DNA from: an uncultured Flavobacteriales bacterium
GTDB lineage: Bacteria > Bacteroidota > Bacteroidia > Flavobacteriales > Crocinitomicaceae
Direction of reading: 5' to 3'
DNA length: 34,984 nt
Assembly: GCA_946479285.1 (NCBI GenBank)
Contig: CAMLFH010000034.1
Span: forward strand, 1 to 34,984
Positions 26,942-33,068 of the stretch are shown piece after piece. How positions within the stretch are numbered: position 1 is the stretch's first letter; every line of letters begins with the position of its first letter. Below the pieces are notes generated by a model. The model saw only the letters and a list, made by a program, of their open reading frames with translations, made no database searches and had not been told where the DNA came from. The translations under genes were made by a program, and so were the position numbers.

Positions 26942-27310
26942 ATGATAAATATGGAGTATTTGACATCCAATTCGATGTACGGTATAGATAAAGATATCGT
27001 AACCCTTTATCGCGAGAAAATAAAAGCTTTCATTACGAATGAATTTATTTTTAAAACCAATGAATTTGAACGATTCATCCTCGTATTAAATTATTTTCCC
27101 AAAGAAACCATGGATGATATGGGAGATGATCGGCTTCAAGTATCCAAAAAAGAACATACGATTTTTTTAGGGGTTAAAATTTATAATGAAACCATTTTGG
27201 ATAATCAGTTGAACTTTGAAGAGAAGCTCAACTATCAATTTGACAGAATCAGGGAGGTAAAAGAAAAAAATCTATTACGGCTTATAAAAAATGGTTGTTT
27301 AAGTATTTAA
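26942..27310 (+). CDS. Small hypothetical protein, possibly an N-terminally truncated immunity gene
   Basis: With ATG 26942 the product is 122 residues (MINMEYLTSNSMYGIDKDIV ... LLRLIKNGCLSI). The frame is open back to a stop at 26879-26881 and reads sensibly upstream (FYHFLVILEDDPLF), with only a TTG at 26912. The true start is therefore uncertain, or the gene has lost its front. The rest is charged and probably helical, with YREKIKAFITNEFIFKTNEF and NFEEKLNYQFDRIREVKEKN. No family is recognised. It lies directly right of the second intergenic repeat, as the orphan RHS tip lies right of the first, and it converges on the minus-strand gene 16 nt away. Confidence 0.55.
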   Translation: MINMEYLTSNSMYGIDKDIVTLYREKIKAFITNEFIFKTNEFERFILVLNYFPKETMDDMGDDRLQVSKKEHTIFLGVKIYNETILDNQLNFEEKLNYQFDRIREVKEKNLLRLIKNGCLSI

Positions 27311-27326
27311 TCAAGAAGTCGAACTA

Positions 27327-27995
27327 TTAATCCTTATCAAACCATTTCTTCCCCATCGTGTAATACAAGCTCATAGAACCCAGATCGTAATAGGCTTCTA
27401 TCGGGTAAGTTTGCCCATTACTCAGCTGCCGGTCGTAATGCAAACCGCTCATGTAGGCATAGACTCCAATGCGGAAATAATCCATTCCGAATTCCAATCC
27501 AGCTACCGGAGATTGATAATTGTAGTAAGTCCATACAAATCGATAGCCTCCAAGCAGGGAAATATGGAATTGTTCTCCAAGTCTGCAGCGGACATAGAGT
27601 AATCCCGTAGCATCCATCAGGAAGGATTTTACGTTTCTCACTGCCAGCATATCGTATTTGTTAAGGTGTTCGTTACTTCTCAGCACACCAATCCCTAATT
27701 TGGATTCCACACCGAAACTGATCCGTTTGATCCGTACGAAAGGAACCGATAATCCAACTTGTCCGGAGAAGATATTGCAGGTGTAGCTATTTGTTACCGT
27801 GCTGTAAATGTAATTGTGGGTCTGCCCGTCTTCGTTCCATGATTGATTGTAATAACCGGACGTAGGGGGGACCATTTTATTATTTCCCATATAAGCACGC
27901 CCAAAGTTTGCACCGAAAAGGATCCGGAAATTATCTGTCTGCGAAAAACATGGTGACGAGATTAGCAGAATGATCGAAAAAATGGTTATTCTCAT
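27327..27995 (-). CDS. Exported outer-membrane beta-barrel-like protein
   Basis: A 222-residue protein with the signal peptide MRITIFSIILLISSPCFSQ. The mature part is rich in alternating aromatic and small residues typical of membrane beta-strands (FRILFGANFGRAYMG, IFSGQVGLSVPFVRI, ISFGVESKLGIGVL, FHISLLGGYRFVWTYYNY) and ends in an aromatic strand (MSLYYTMGKKWFDKD). It should be an outer-membrane protein of unknown role. Its ATG overlaps the stop of the upstream lipoprotein gene by 4 nt, so the two are translationally coupled and probably work together at the outer membrane. Confidence 0.85.
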   Translation of the reverse strand: MRITIFSIILLISSPCFSQTDNFRILFGANFGRAYMGNNKMVPPTSGYYNQSWNEDGQTHNYIYSTVTNSYTCNIFSGQVGLSVPFVRIKRISFGVESKLGIGVLRSNEHLNKYDMLAVRNVKSFLMDATGLLYVRCRLGEQFHISLLGGYRFVWTYYNYQSPVAGLEFGMDYFRIGVYAYMSGLHYDRQLSNGQTYPIEAYYDLGSMSLYYTMGKKWFDKD

Positions 27996-29041
27996 TTGAA
28001 TGTTCCTTTAAAAAATAAACCATTATCTCCCGAAACGTAAAAATGATCGCTGTCGATCTTCTTCACTTTACGGAACAGTTCTTTGTGACCGCTGATATCC
28101 GGATTAATGGCTTCTTCCCACTCTCCATTAACATTCGTACTGATCGTTTTATCACCAACTGCCACATAGTAATCTCCCATGTATTCTCCCGAATAATAAT
28201 CCTGGTTGTGGAAATTGTAGAAAGAATAATCAACAAAGGCCCCGGCAGGAGACATGAAATTCAATTTTCCTTCTTTGCGGATCAGGAATACGCGGTCGCC
28301 CACACGCATGGCATCCACAGGATATTCATAGGCAGTGGACGACATAGCCATCGTTTCATATTCCCCGGTAGAAAGATTATATCCGTGAACCCAATCCCGA
28401 AAGAAATCAAATTCGTAATCCAGTAACATTAAATAATTTCCATATAATCTGCCAGCACTATATTCTCCCTCAGCAGGCGGTAACGTACCAATAGTTGCGA
28501 AAACCGGAGAGTCATATGCCGATTTATAAATATTGTTCGTTGTCCAACTAGAATTAAAATTCTCAATAAAAAGTAGCTTCCCATCTTCTGATTTGTCTGC
28601 AAAAAAGATCGGAAGTATCTGAAAACCATTAGTAGTAGGGGCCCAGTTTTGACCACCATCGTAGGAACGGTACAGTTTATTACCTGCGACAAAAGCCAGG
28701 TTACTTTCATCCATGTAAACAACCGATTTTACAGTCTCTATATTTCCGTTCCAAACCGGATTAAAAGAACTTGTAATTTCGTTCCAGGAAGATCCGCCAT
28801 TGGATGAAAGAAATAAGCGAACATTTCCCCCATCCTGATTAGGATAAAGACCAATAGCAAAGATGTGATTCTCATCATAGGTGTCGAAATCAACAATATT
28901 GTAATCCGTAGGGATGTTTTTAATTTCCTTGGTAACAACCAATTGTGTTTCTATCACTCCCTTGTCCTTTACGCAAGCAGAAAGAGTCAATATGAATAGT
29001 AAAAGTCCAGGCAGTTTTAGGACAGAAATGCATGAAGGCAT
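27992..29041 (-). CDS. Lipoprotein with BNR/sialidase-like propeller repeats
   Basis: I prefer the ATG at 29041, which gives a compact lipoprotein signal (MPSCISVLKLPGLLLFILTL-SAC, Cys23). An ATG at 29089 would add 16 residues in front. The 349-residue product has Asp-box type repeats (LFLSSNGGSSWNEI, LYRSYDGGQNWAP) and further beta-blade text (VKSVVYMDESNLAFVAGNKL, MRVGDRVFLIRKEGKLNFMS, DHFYVSGDNGLFFKG). This suggests a beta-propeller facing the periplasm or cell surface. A TATTTTTG box on the minus strand (29057-29064) would place transcription start near 29050, supporting the shorter form. It is the first gene of the pair with the outer-membrane-like protein. Confidence 0.85.
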   Translation of the reverse strand: MPSCISVLKLPGLLLFILTLSACVKDKGVIETQLVVTKEIKNIPTDYNIVDFDTYDENHIFAIGLYPNQDGGNVRLFLSSNGGSSWNEITSSFNPVWNGNIETVKSVVYMDESNLAFVAGNKLYRSYDGGQNWAPTTNGFQILPIFFADKSEDGKLLFIENFNSSWTTNNIYKSAYDSPVFATIGTLPPAEGEYSAGRLYGNYLMLLDYEFDFFRDWVHGYNLSTGEYETMAMSSTAYEYPVDAMRVGDRVFLIRKEGKLNFMSPAGAFVDYSFYNFHNQDYYSGEYMGDYYVAVGDKTISTNVNGEWEEAINPDISGHKELFRKVKKIDSDHFYVSGDNGLFFKGTFK

Positions 29042-29056
29042 GATCGGTTTTTTTAG

Positions 29057-29064
29057 CAAAAATA
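29057..29064 (-). promoter_or_regulatory. Possible Bacteroidota -7 box for the lipoprotein gene
   Basis: Read on the minus strand this is TATTTTTG, which fits the TAnnTTTG consensus and lies about 15 nt before the preferred ATG at 29041. No clear -33 TTTG is seen at the right spacing, so the call is weak. Confidence 0.3.
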
Positions 29065-29108
29065 CGGTAATTTTAATGTCGCTCTTCATTTATTCCTAAT
29101 TTTAGACT

Positions 29109-29780
29109 GTGAGAAACATGATCACCATTTTACTATGCCTTTGCAGTCTTGTCGCTTTTAGTCAGCACAATAGCCGCGACATCTCCTCCGTAGATCTGAT
29201 CTATGGATTCAGAACTATACACAGACCCCTGTTTAGTCCAAATGTGGAAAAGAAATACAGCACTTTTTCGGATTTCAATTGGTCCCAGCCGCTTCAATTT
29301 GTTGGCGCAGGAATTACGCTTTTGGGAGACTCCATTGATACATACGGGAAATACTTCATTGGAAATGCACAGATAGTTGCTTATCTGCCCCAGCGAATTT
29401 CTCTAAGCGATAGTTTAACTGCAAAATCCGGAGGCTTTAATTTCGGTCTCACATTCCTAGGATTGGATGCTTTTCCACGAGCTAAAAACTTCGACCTGAT
29501 CTTCAATTTGGGATTCGATGCCGGCCGCATTTTGCTGACAAATCCCGGAATGAAGCAGCGAAACCTTTACTTCGCACCAAAGCTTTCCATTCAACCTAAA
29601 GTTAAAATGGGACCGGTTGCTCTTTCCATATGTGCAGAATACGGTTACGATCTTACCAAAGACAAATGGCGCAAAACCTGGTTTGGTCCGGGGCATCAAA
29701 ATAACTTAGTCCCCTATTCAACTAAAATTGGCGGAATGTCCGGTCTTTCCTGGTTTGTGACGCTGGGTTATGTCTTATAA
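29109..29780 (+). CDS. Exported protein of unknown function; intact parent of the truncated copy at 5424
   Basis: This 223-residue protein has the signal peptide (M)RNMITILLCLCSLVAFSQ. The GTG at 29109 is favoured over the ATG at 29118 because it aligns exactly with the ATG of the truncated copy at 5424. The mature protein reads DISSVDLIYGFRTIHRPLFS, then beta-rich segments (FVGAGITLLGDSIDTYGKYF, SGGFNFGLTFLGLDAFPRAK, LYFAPKLSIQPKVKMGPVAL) and a final SGLSWFVTLGYVL. It may be a small outer-membrane or periplasmic beta-barrel. No family is recognised. It is transcribed away from the lipoprotein pair. Confidence 0.85.
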   Translation: MRNMITILLCLCSLVAFSQHNSRDISSVDLIYGFRTIHRPLFSPNVEKKYSTFSDFNWSQPLQFVGAGITLLGDSIDTYGKYFIGNAQIVAYLPQRISLSDSLTAKSGGFNFGLTFLGLDAFPRAKNFDLIFNLGFDAGRILLTNPGMKQRNLYFAPKLSIQPKVKMGPVALSICAEYGYDLTKDKWRKTWFGPGHQNNLVPYSTKIGGMSGLSWFVTLGYVL

Positions 29781-29936
29781 TAGAGCCTTAAAGCATGCGA
29801 AATCATCATTCCTTCAAAATCAATTCCAATTAATTCGGATTATAATCTATTTAGCTATACTTCTCTGTAATAACGGGGATGTTTAACAATTACCCGTGCC
29901 AGAGCTTCATTGAATTGTCAGGATTTCAAGTCTGTT

Positions 29937-29979
29937 AAACAACATTAAAATATTAGGTTAATGATCATGAATGTTGTTT
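29937..29979. promoter_or_regulatory. Inverted repeat upstream of the UPF0391 gene
   Basis: Perfect 10-bp arms AAACAACATT (29937-29946) and AATGTTGTTT (29970-29979) are separated by 23 nt and lie 50-92 nt before the ATG at 30029. This could be an operator or a leader hairpin. The 248-nt spacer 29781-30028 shows no other gene. Confidence 0.4.
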
Positions 29980-30028
29980 CTTGTTTAGAAGATATAGATA
30001 AAAAATTATTCACTAAAACCAAATAGTT

Positions 30029-30199
30029 ATGTTAAAATGGACAGCAGTATTTCTCGTTATCGCACTTGTAGCTGCGATATTCGGATTTGGAGGGGTAGCA
30101 GAAGCAGCGGCTTCCATAGCAAAAGTTATATTCTTTATTTTCATTGCTCTCGTAGTAATCACTGGAATCATCGGGTTTACCGCGATCAACAGGAAATAA
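30029..30199 (+). CDS. UPF0391/DUF1328 (YtjA-type) small membrane protein
   Basis: This 56-residue frame is easily missed because of its size. It reads [20 protein letters not shown], then [20 protein letters not shown] and [16 protein letters not shown]. That is the YtjA/UPF0391 pattern: a short ML-W start, a hydrophobic helix, FGFGG, a small-residue linker with AxxIAK-FF, and a second helix with a basic end. Members are inner-membrane proteins, often linked to stress response, with unknown biochemistry. It stands alone with its own upstream inverted repeat and a strong terminator behind it. Confidence 0.92.
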   Translation: MLKWTAVFLVIALVAAIFGFGGVAEAAASIAKVIFFIFIALVVITGIIGFTAINRK

Positions 30200-30254
30200 G
30201 AAGAAACGAATATAACTTTCAGATTTAATTTTATATTTAAAGAAATCCTCGTAT

Positions 30255-30533
30255 TTAAGAGGGAACTAAAAAAGGGAAGCTGTCAATTGACGCTTCCCTT
30301 TTTTCGTGATTCCAATCTCTTCCAACTCCAGTCTTATACCACTTTTCTCGTTTCATTGCTTTGGATCGTGTTTCAAATTCTTCAAACAATAGCATTTCCC
30401 AAGGCAAATGTTTTGAGGTAAAATTCACCAAACCTGAATTATGTGATTGCAAACGCTGCTCAATATTTTCCGTTGATCCTTTATAAAGAATGCCATTCTT
30501 CAGCGAACGAAGTACATATGAATAGTATGGCAT
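30255..30533 (-). CDS. Standalone GIY-YIG domain protein (UPF0213-like)
   Basis: A 92-residue single-domain protein. It begins MPYYSYVLRSLKNGILYKGS, matching the GIY-YIG start (Y-x-Y-V-L ... L-Y-x-G-S/Y-T), followed by ENIEQRLQSHNSG with the Arg and HN, then TSKHLPWEMLLFEEFETRSK, AMKREKWYKTG with the conserved Glu in REK, and the usual K-T-G end. Such short proteins are common in Bacteroidota and may act in DNA repair or processing; the function is unproven. The last 15 codons or so run through the hairpin terminator of the convergent UPF0391 gene, so the coding end and the terminator share sequence. Confidence 0.9.
   Translation of the reverse strand: MPYYSYVLRSLKNGILYKGSTENIEQRLQSHNSGLVNFTSKHLPWEMLLFEEFETRSKAMKREKWYKTGVGRDWNHEKREASIDSFPFLVPS
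30268..30304 (+). terminator. Terminator of the UPF0391 gene, inside the end of the GIY-YIG gene
   Basis: Perfect 13-bp arms (30268-30280 and 30292-30304) flank an 11-nt loop that itself contains the palindrome GTCAATTGAC. The A run on one side and T run on the other would allow function on either strand. It overlaps the 3' coding end of the minus-strand GIY-YIG gene. Confidence 0.88.
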
Positions 30534-30550
30534 GTAACTAAGTTAAACAA

Positions 30551-30577
30551 AAAAAGTCGCAACTAGTGCGACTTTTT
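30551..30577. terminator. Bidirectional terminator-like hairpin
   Basis: Perfect 11-bp arms AAAAAGTCGCA (30551-30561) and TGCGACTTTTT (30567-30577) with the loop ACTAG. It lies 18 nt upstream of the GIY-YIG start and could stop minus-strand transcripts arriving from the gene at 30765. Confidence 0.8.
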
Positions 30578-30608
30578 CGTGACCCAATCAGGATCATAAC
30601 TATTATTG

Positions 30609-30671
30609 AAAAGCCCTGTTTTTACTAGGGTTTCGAAAGATTAATTTTTCGAGGTGACAAAATAGGTGACA
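30609..30671. repeat. Cluster of small inverted and direct repeats
   Basis: Within 65 nt there are two hairpins (AAGCCCT 30611-30617 with AGGGTTT 30627-30633; TCGAAA 30633-30638 with TTTCGA 30647-30652) and a direct repeat AGGTGACA at 30652-30659 and 30664-30671, 12 nt apart. The remainder of the 231-nt spacer 30534-30764 holds no gene. The cluster could be a protein-binding or recombination site; nothing proves this. Confidence 0.4.
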
Positions 30672-30764
30672 TAAAATCAAATGTGTTTTGCCAATATTTA
30701 AAGAACGAATTACTGAATTAAAGATACGGAATTTATCAGTTAAATCAATGCAAATGGCTTTAAA

Positions 30765-30959
30765 TTAAAGGATTATTTGACTAACTTTTTCAGGATCTAG
30801 GCCCAAGTATTGAGCAAATTCGGAAACAGTTATTACTTGGTGCTGCTCCTTCTGAAAATGTGCTTTCATTTTCTTCATCAGGTAGCGACAATAGCGCTCA
30901 CTCTTGCCTGTAATCAGCATGATGTCTTTGGGATATATGACTAAGCGTTTTTCTTTCAT
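30765..30959 (-). CDS. Small Bacteroidota protein, probable DNA-binding (HTH-like)
   Basis: I use ATG 30959. The open frame continues to 31085, but the added part is low-complexity text produced by tandem DNA repeats. The 64-residue product reads MKEKRLVIYPKDIMLITGKS, ERYCRYLMKKMKAHFQKEQH, then VITVSEFAQYLGLDPEKVSQ. The ITGKSERYCRYLMKKMK segment looks like a recognition helix region, and the C-terminal TVSEFAQYLGL resembles other short Bacteroidota proteins seen in accessory regions. Tandem 11-bp repeats lie 22-65 nt in front of the start, which suggests autoregulation. The function is inferred, not shown. Confidence 0.7.
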   Translation of the reverse strand: MKEKRLVIYPKDIMLITGKSERYCRYLMKKMKAHFQKEQHQVITVSEFAQYLGLDPEKVSQIIL

Positions 30960-30980
30960 TTTTCTGTGGGGTCCAACGTG

Positions 30981-31024
30981 GAGTATCCGTAAGTAATCCA
31001 TAGGTAATCTATGGGTAATCCTAA
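30981..31024. repeat. Four tandem 11-bp repeats (iteron or operator-like)
   Basis: The copies are GAGTATCCGTA, AGTAATCCATA, GGTAATCTATG and GGTAATCCTAA; the last three are close to GGTAATCCATA and the first is degenerate. The 11-nt period equals about one helical turn, as expected for side-by-side protein sites. They lie between the divergent genes at 30765-30959 and 31210. Confidence 0.6.
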
Positions 31025-31153
31025 CGGGAACTATACACAAAATTAAGACCTCTTCCAGCCTTTTCAAGGTGCAAAAACGGCACAAAACAGCATAAAGTTT
31101 ATGATGCGGTATAGAGCTATTGTATTCCTCTGTAATTCGGTGAATGTTTGTCT

Positions 31154-31161
31154 TGTCGACA
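31154..31161. promoter_or_regulatory. Small palindrome upstream of the 249-residue protein gene
   Basis: TGTCGACA is a perfect 8-bp palindrome 48 nt before the ATG at 31210, just after a TTTG (31147-31150) that could be a -33 element. This is weak evidence for an operator or promoter. Confidence 0.2.
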
Positions 31162-31209
31162 GGTGAAATGACCTACCTAGAAACCGGTCAAACATAAATA
31201 CAAATTACA

Positions 31210-31959
31210 ATGGCACGACAAACAGGCCTCATCAAATTGAAAGGGACATTGGACAATGTCAGTTTCTACAAGACAAAAGATGGGAACCTTGCGCGCATGA
31301 AAACGTCAGTTGACGCAAAGCGCATTGCAACCGATCCCGCTTTTGTGAGAACTCGTGAAAACAACACCGAATTTGGTTCTTCTGCCAAATCCGGGAAGCT
31401 TGTGAGAAGTTCTCTACGCCCACTAATGCAAGGCACTAGTGATGCAAAAGTCACAGCGAGAATGACGAAAGTCATGACGCTGGTTAAGGACTTCGATACA
31501 CAAGGTTCACGAGGTGGACGAACCGTAGCAGGTGGAATTGCAAATCCGGCAGCTAAAGAGTTGCTAAAAGGATTCAATTTCAATAATCGCTCTGCACTTG
31601 GCAGTGTGTTCTTCAAACCTTTCGCGGTAGATGTGAATACAGGAGCGATCACAATTAACGATTTGATTCCGATCAATGACATTAATTATCCTCAAGGTGC
31701 GACACACGTAACGCTAAAATGTGCGTGGACGAAAGTTGACTTCGCAACGGGAGTTACAGACACCCAAATTTCTCCGGAATCAAATTTACCACTTGATTCA
31801 ACGTCCTCAGATGTGACGTTAACGCCTCCACAAGCTCCGGCAGGAACAGGAATAAACATCTTTGTTTTGTGCTTGGAGTTCTTCCAGGAAGTAAATGCTG
31901 GACAGTACTCGTTGAAAAACGGTGCTTTCAATGTTTTATCGATCGTTGAAGTAAGCTAA
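31210..31959 (+). CDS. Bacteroidota conserved protein of the MARQTGLIKLKG type, function unknown
   Basis: A 249-residue protein without a signal peptide. The N-terminus, MARQTGLIKLKGTLDNVSFY, then KTKDGNLARMKTSVDAKRIA and TDPAFVRTRENNTEFGSSAK, resembles a conserved hypothetical family I have seen only in Bacteroidota. The N-terminal half is basic and probably helical. The C-terminal half is beta-rich with Thr/Asn-rich strands (VTLKCAWTKVDFATGVTDTQ, INIFVLCLEFFQEV). This two-part design would suit a self-assembling structural protein, but that is speculation. It heads a run of four co-oriented genes with small membrane proteins downstream; the next gene starts 11 nt after its stop. Confidence 0.85.
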   Translation: MARQTGLIKLKGTLDNVSFYKTKDGNLARMKTSVDAKRIATDPAFVRTRENNTEFGSSAKSGKLVRSSLRPLMQGTSDAKVTARMTKVMTLVKDFDTQGSRGGRTVAGGIANPAAKELLKGFNFNNRSALGSVFFKPFAVDVNTGAITINDLIPINDINYPQGATHVTLKCAWTKVDFATGVTDTQISPESNLPLDSTSSDVTLTPPQAPAGTGINIFVLCLEFFQEVNAGQYSLKNGAFNVLSIVEVS

Positions 31960-31970
31960 ACTATTGAGTC

Positions 31971-32240
31971 ATGAGAAATTCAAATTTGAAGGACCCGAAG
32001 TTTAAAGACAATTTAAAGTCCTACTTCACACGCTTCACAAGTGACACTCCTCCATTCTTCAAAAAACTTCGTTTGGTCGGATTAGTAGCAGTTGCCGCAG
32101 GCACTGCTCTAGTAGCTGCGCCAATCGCGTTACCAACGGCACTTTTGACTGTTGGAGGTTATTTGATTGTGGGTGGAACCGTGGCATCAGCAATTAGCCA
32201 AGCAGTTATTGCTGAAGACGGGAAGAAAAGCGATGAGTAA
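31971..32240 (+). CDS. Small membrane protein
   Basis: An 89-residue protein. A basic N-terminus (MRNSNLKDPKFKDNLKSYFT) is followed by two hydrophobic segments (LVGLVAVAAGTALVAAPIAL and LLTVGGYLIVGGTVASAISQ) and a short acidic tail ending EDGKKSDE. The family is unknown. It is co-transcribed with the 249-residue protein gene 11 nt upstream. Confidence 0.75.
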   Translation: MRNSNLKDPKFKDNLKSYFTRFTSDTPPFFKKLRLVGLVAVAAGTALVAAPIALPTALLTVGGYLIVGGTVASAISQAVIAEDGKKSDE

Positions 32241-32281
32241 TCAACGGATTGATCATCAAGAAGAAAACGAGTTATTAATAT

Positions 32282-32321
32282 AAAGCACCTAGAAGCTGCA
32301 TTTTGCAGTACTAAGTGCTTT
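32282..32321 (+). promoter_or_regulatory. Long imperfect hairpin between small genes
   Basis: AAAGCAC (32282-32288) pairs with GTGCTTT (32315-32321), TAG with CTA and CTGC with GCAG further in, around a small loop. No T run follows, so it is not a standard terminator. It may be a processing or attenuation structure before the gene at 32335. Confidence 0.4.
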
Positions 32322-32334
32322 AAATATCAAAATC

Positions 32335-32550
32335 ATGAAAACAGAAAATTGTTCAAACAGTAATTTGACCGTAAGTATTAAAACCAAACGCAGACCACCT
32401 CGATTCAAAGCAGGTGCTGAATTATCTGGAGCGGTGAACTTGGTTGCAGTTGATGTGGTGGAAGAAATGATTGACGATACCGAAGTATTCGAAATCAACA
32501 TCAAATTGGACAGCACTCGTTGCGCCAAGGAAGATTCCTGCCCAAACTAA
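32335..32550 (+). CDS. Small hypothetical protein (71 aa)
   Basis: The product reads MKTENCSNSNLTVSIKTKRR, PPRFKAGAELSGAVNLVAVD, then an acidic VVEEMIDDTEVFEINIKLDS and a Cys-containing end (TRCAKEDSCPN). It has no signal or membrane segment, and no family is recognised. It lies between two small membrane-protein genes on the same strand, 17 nt before the next ATG. Confidence 0.6.
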   Translation: MKTENCSNSNLTVSIKTKRRPPRFKAGAELSGAVNLVAVDVVEEMIDDTEVFEINIKLDSTRCAKEDSCPN

Positions 32551-32567
32551 TTTTTAACCAAATAGCA

Positions 32568-32750
32568 ATGATACCTCATCAGGACACTACCACAGTTGCA
32601 GGAACGGTTACAGGTACAGTGTTTACCATTGCTGCGAATATCGATTCGCAAGATTATGCAAAGACAGTGATTCTAGCATGTGTTGGTGCAATAGCCAGTT
32701 TCATTGTGAGTTTGATTCTCAAGCGGATTTGGAAATATTTATCGGAATAA
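32568..32750 (+). CDS. Single-span small membrane protein (holin- or coat-like in shape)
   Basis: With ATG 32568 the product is 60 residues: MIPHQDTTTVAGTVTGTVFT, IAANIDSQDYAKTVILACVG, AIASFIVSLILKRIWKYLSE. A Thr-rich soluble front, one transmembrane helix (about 30-50) and a basic amphipathic end are clear. That shape occurs in holin-like proteins and in coat proteins of small membrane-assembling phages, but shape alone does not assign function. It ends the four-gene run, and a terminator follows 8 nt after its stop. Confidence 0.7.
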   Translation: MIPHQDTTTVAGTVTGTVFTIAANIDSQDYAKTVILACVGAIASFIVSLILKRIWKYLSE

Positions 32751-32757
32751 AACAGGA

Positions 32758-32790
32758 ACGGCACTCGAAAGGGTGCCGTATTTTATTTAT
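32758..32790 (+). terminator. GAAA-tetraloop terminator closing the small-gene run
   Basis: Nine-base arms (32758-32766 and 32771-32779, one T-G pair) enclose the stable tetraloop GAAA and are followed by ATTTTATTTATT. It also lies just behind the convergent gene at 32804 and could serve both. Confidence 0.85.
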
Positions 32791-32803
32791 TAATTCATTG
32801 GGA

Positions 32804-33001
32804 TTAACAAGGTGGAATTTCTTCCTGACTATAATGGTATCCATCTTGATCCTGACCAATGGGAGTATGTCGATCTGTTAATCCTTTACATGGAGCGCAC
32901 GCATTATACTTGGCATCGTGCCATTGTCCACATTTACAACATCTTTTGAATCCTTGTGGAGAAACATAATCAGGTTTATTACTGTCTTTCTGATAACCCA
33001 T
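32804..33001 (-). CDS. Small zinc-ribbon-like protein
   Basis: A 65-residue protein: MGYQKDSNKPDYVSPQGFKR, CCKCGQWHDAKYNACAPCKG, then polar text ending EEIPPC. The two CxxC knuckles (CCKC and CAPC) with an intervening His look like a small zinc ribbon that could bind DNA or protein. The ATG at 33001 is the only good start. The 67-nt spacer to the next minus-strand gene suggests it may be transcribed with that gene. Confidence 0.6.
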   Translation of the reverse strand: MGYQKDSNKPDYVSPQGFKRCCKCGQWHDAKYNACAPCKGLTDRHTPIGQDQDGYHYSQEEIPPC

Positions 33002-33068
33002 TTTTTTATTGTTTAAATTAATATTCCTTTAAAAGGTCAATTCCAATTTTGTAAAAAGTAACTATGAT

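Noticed and set aside
28043..28426. 127-codon plus-strand frame
   Set aside because: It is antisense to the BNR-like lipoprotein gene, whose Asp-box repeats and lipobox are convincing.
29042..29089. Upstream ATG (29089) for the BNR lipoprotein
   Set aside because: It puts 16 extra residues, including charged ones, before a clean lipoprotein signal; the ATG at 29041 gives a normal-length signal.
30579..30600. tRNA 3'-end-like stretch (GTGACCCAATCAGGATCATAAC), possible attachment site
   Set aside because: The reverse complement lacks a proper T-arm (no GGTTCGAATCC), no acceptor or anticodon arms are found, and no integrase lies nearby.
30981..31024. CRISPR-like repeats
   Set aside because: Repeats are 11 bp and directly abutting with no spacers; no cas genes are present.
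30960..31085. Extension of the 64-residue protein to 106 residues
   Set aside because: The extra residues are encoded by the tandem 11-bp repeats and do not resemble the protein family; ATG 30959 is preferred.
31266..31682. 138-codon minus-strand frame opposite the MARQTGLIKLKG protein
   Set aside because: The plus-strand protein has family-like text and operon context; the antisense frame looks like a shadow.
32678..32881. 67-codon plus-strand frame at the end of the small-gene module
   Set aside because: It overlaps the well-supported single-span membrane protein in another frame and reads through the GAAA-tetraloop terminator.
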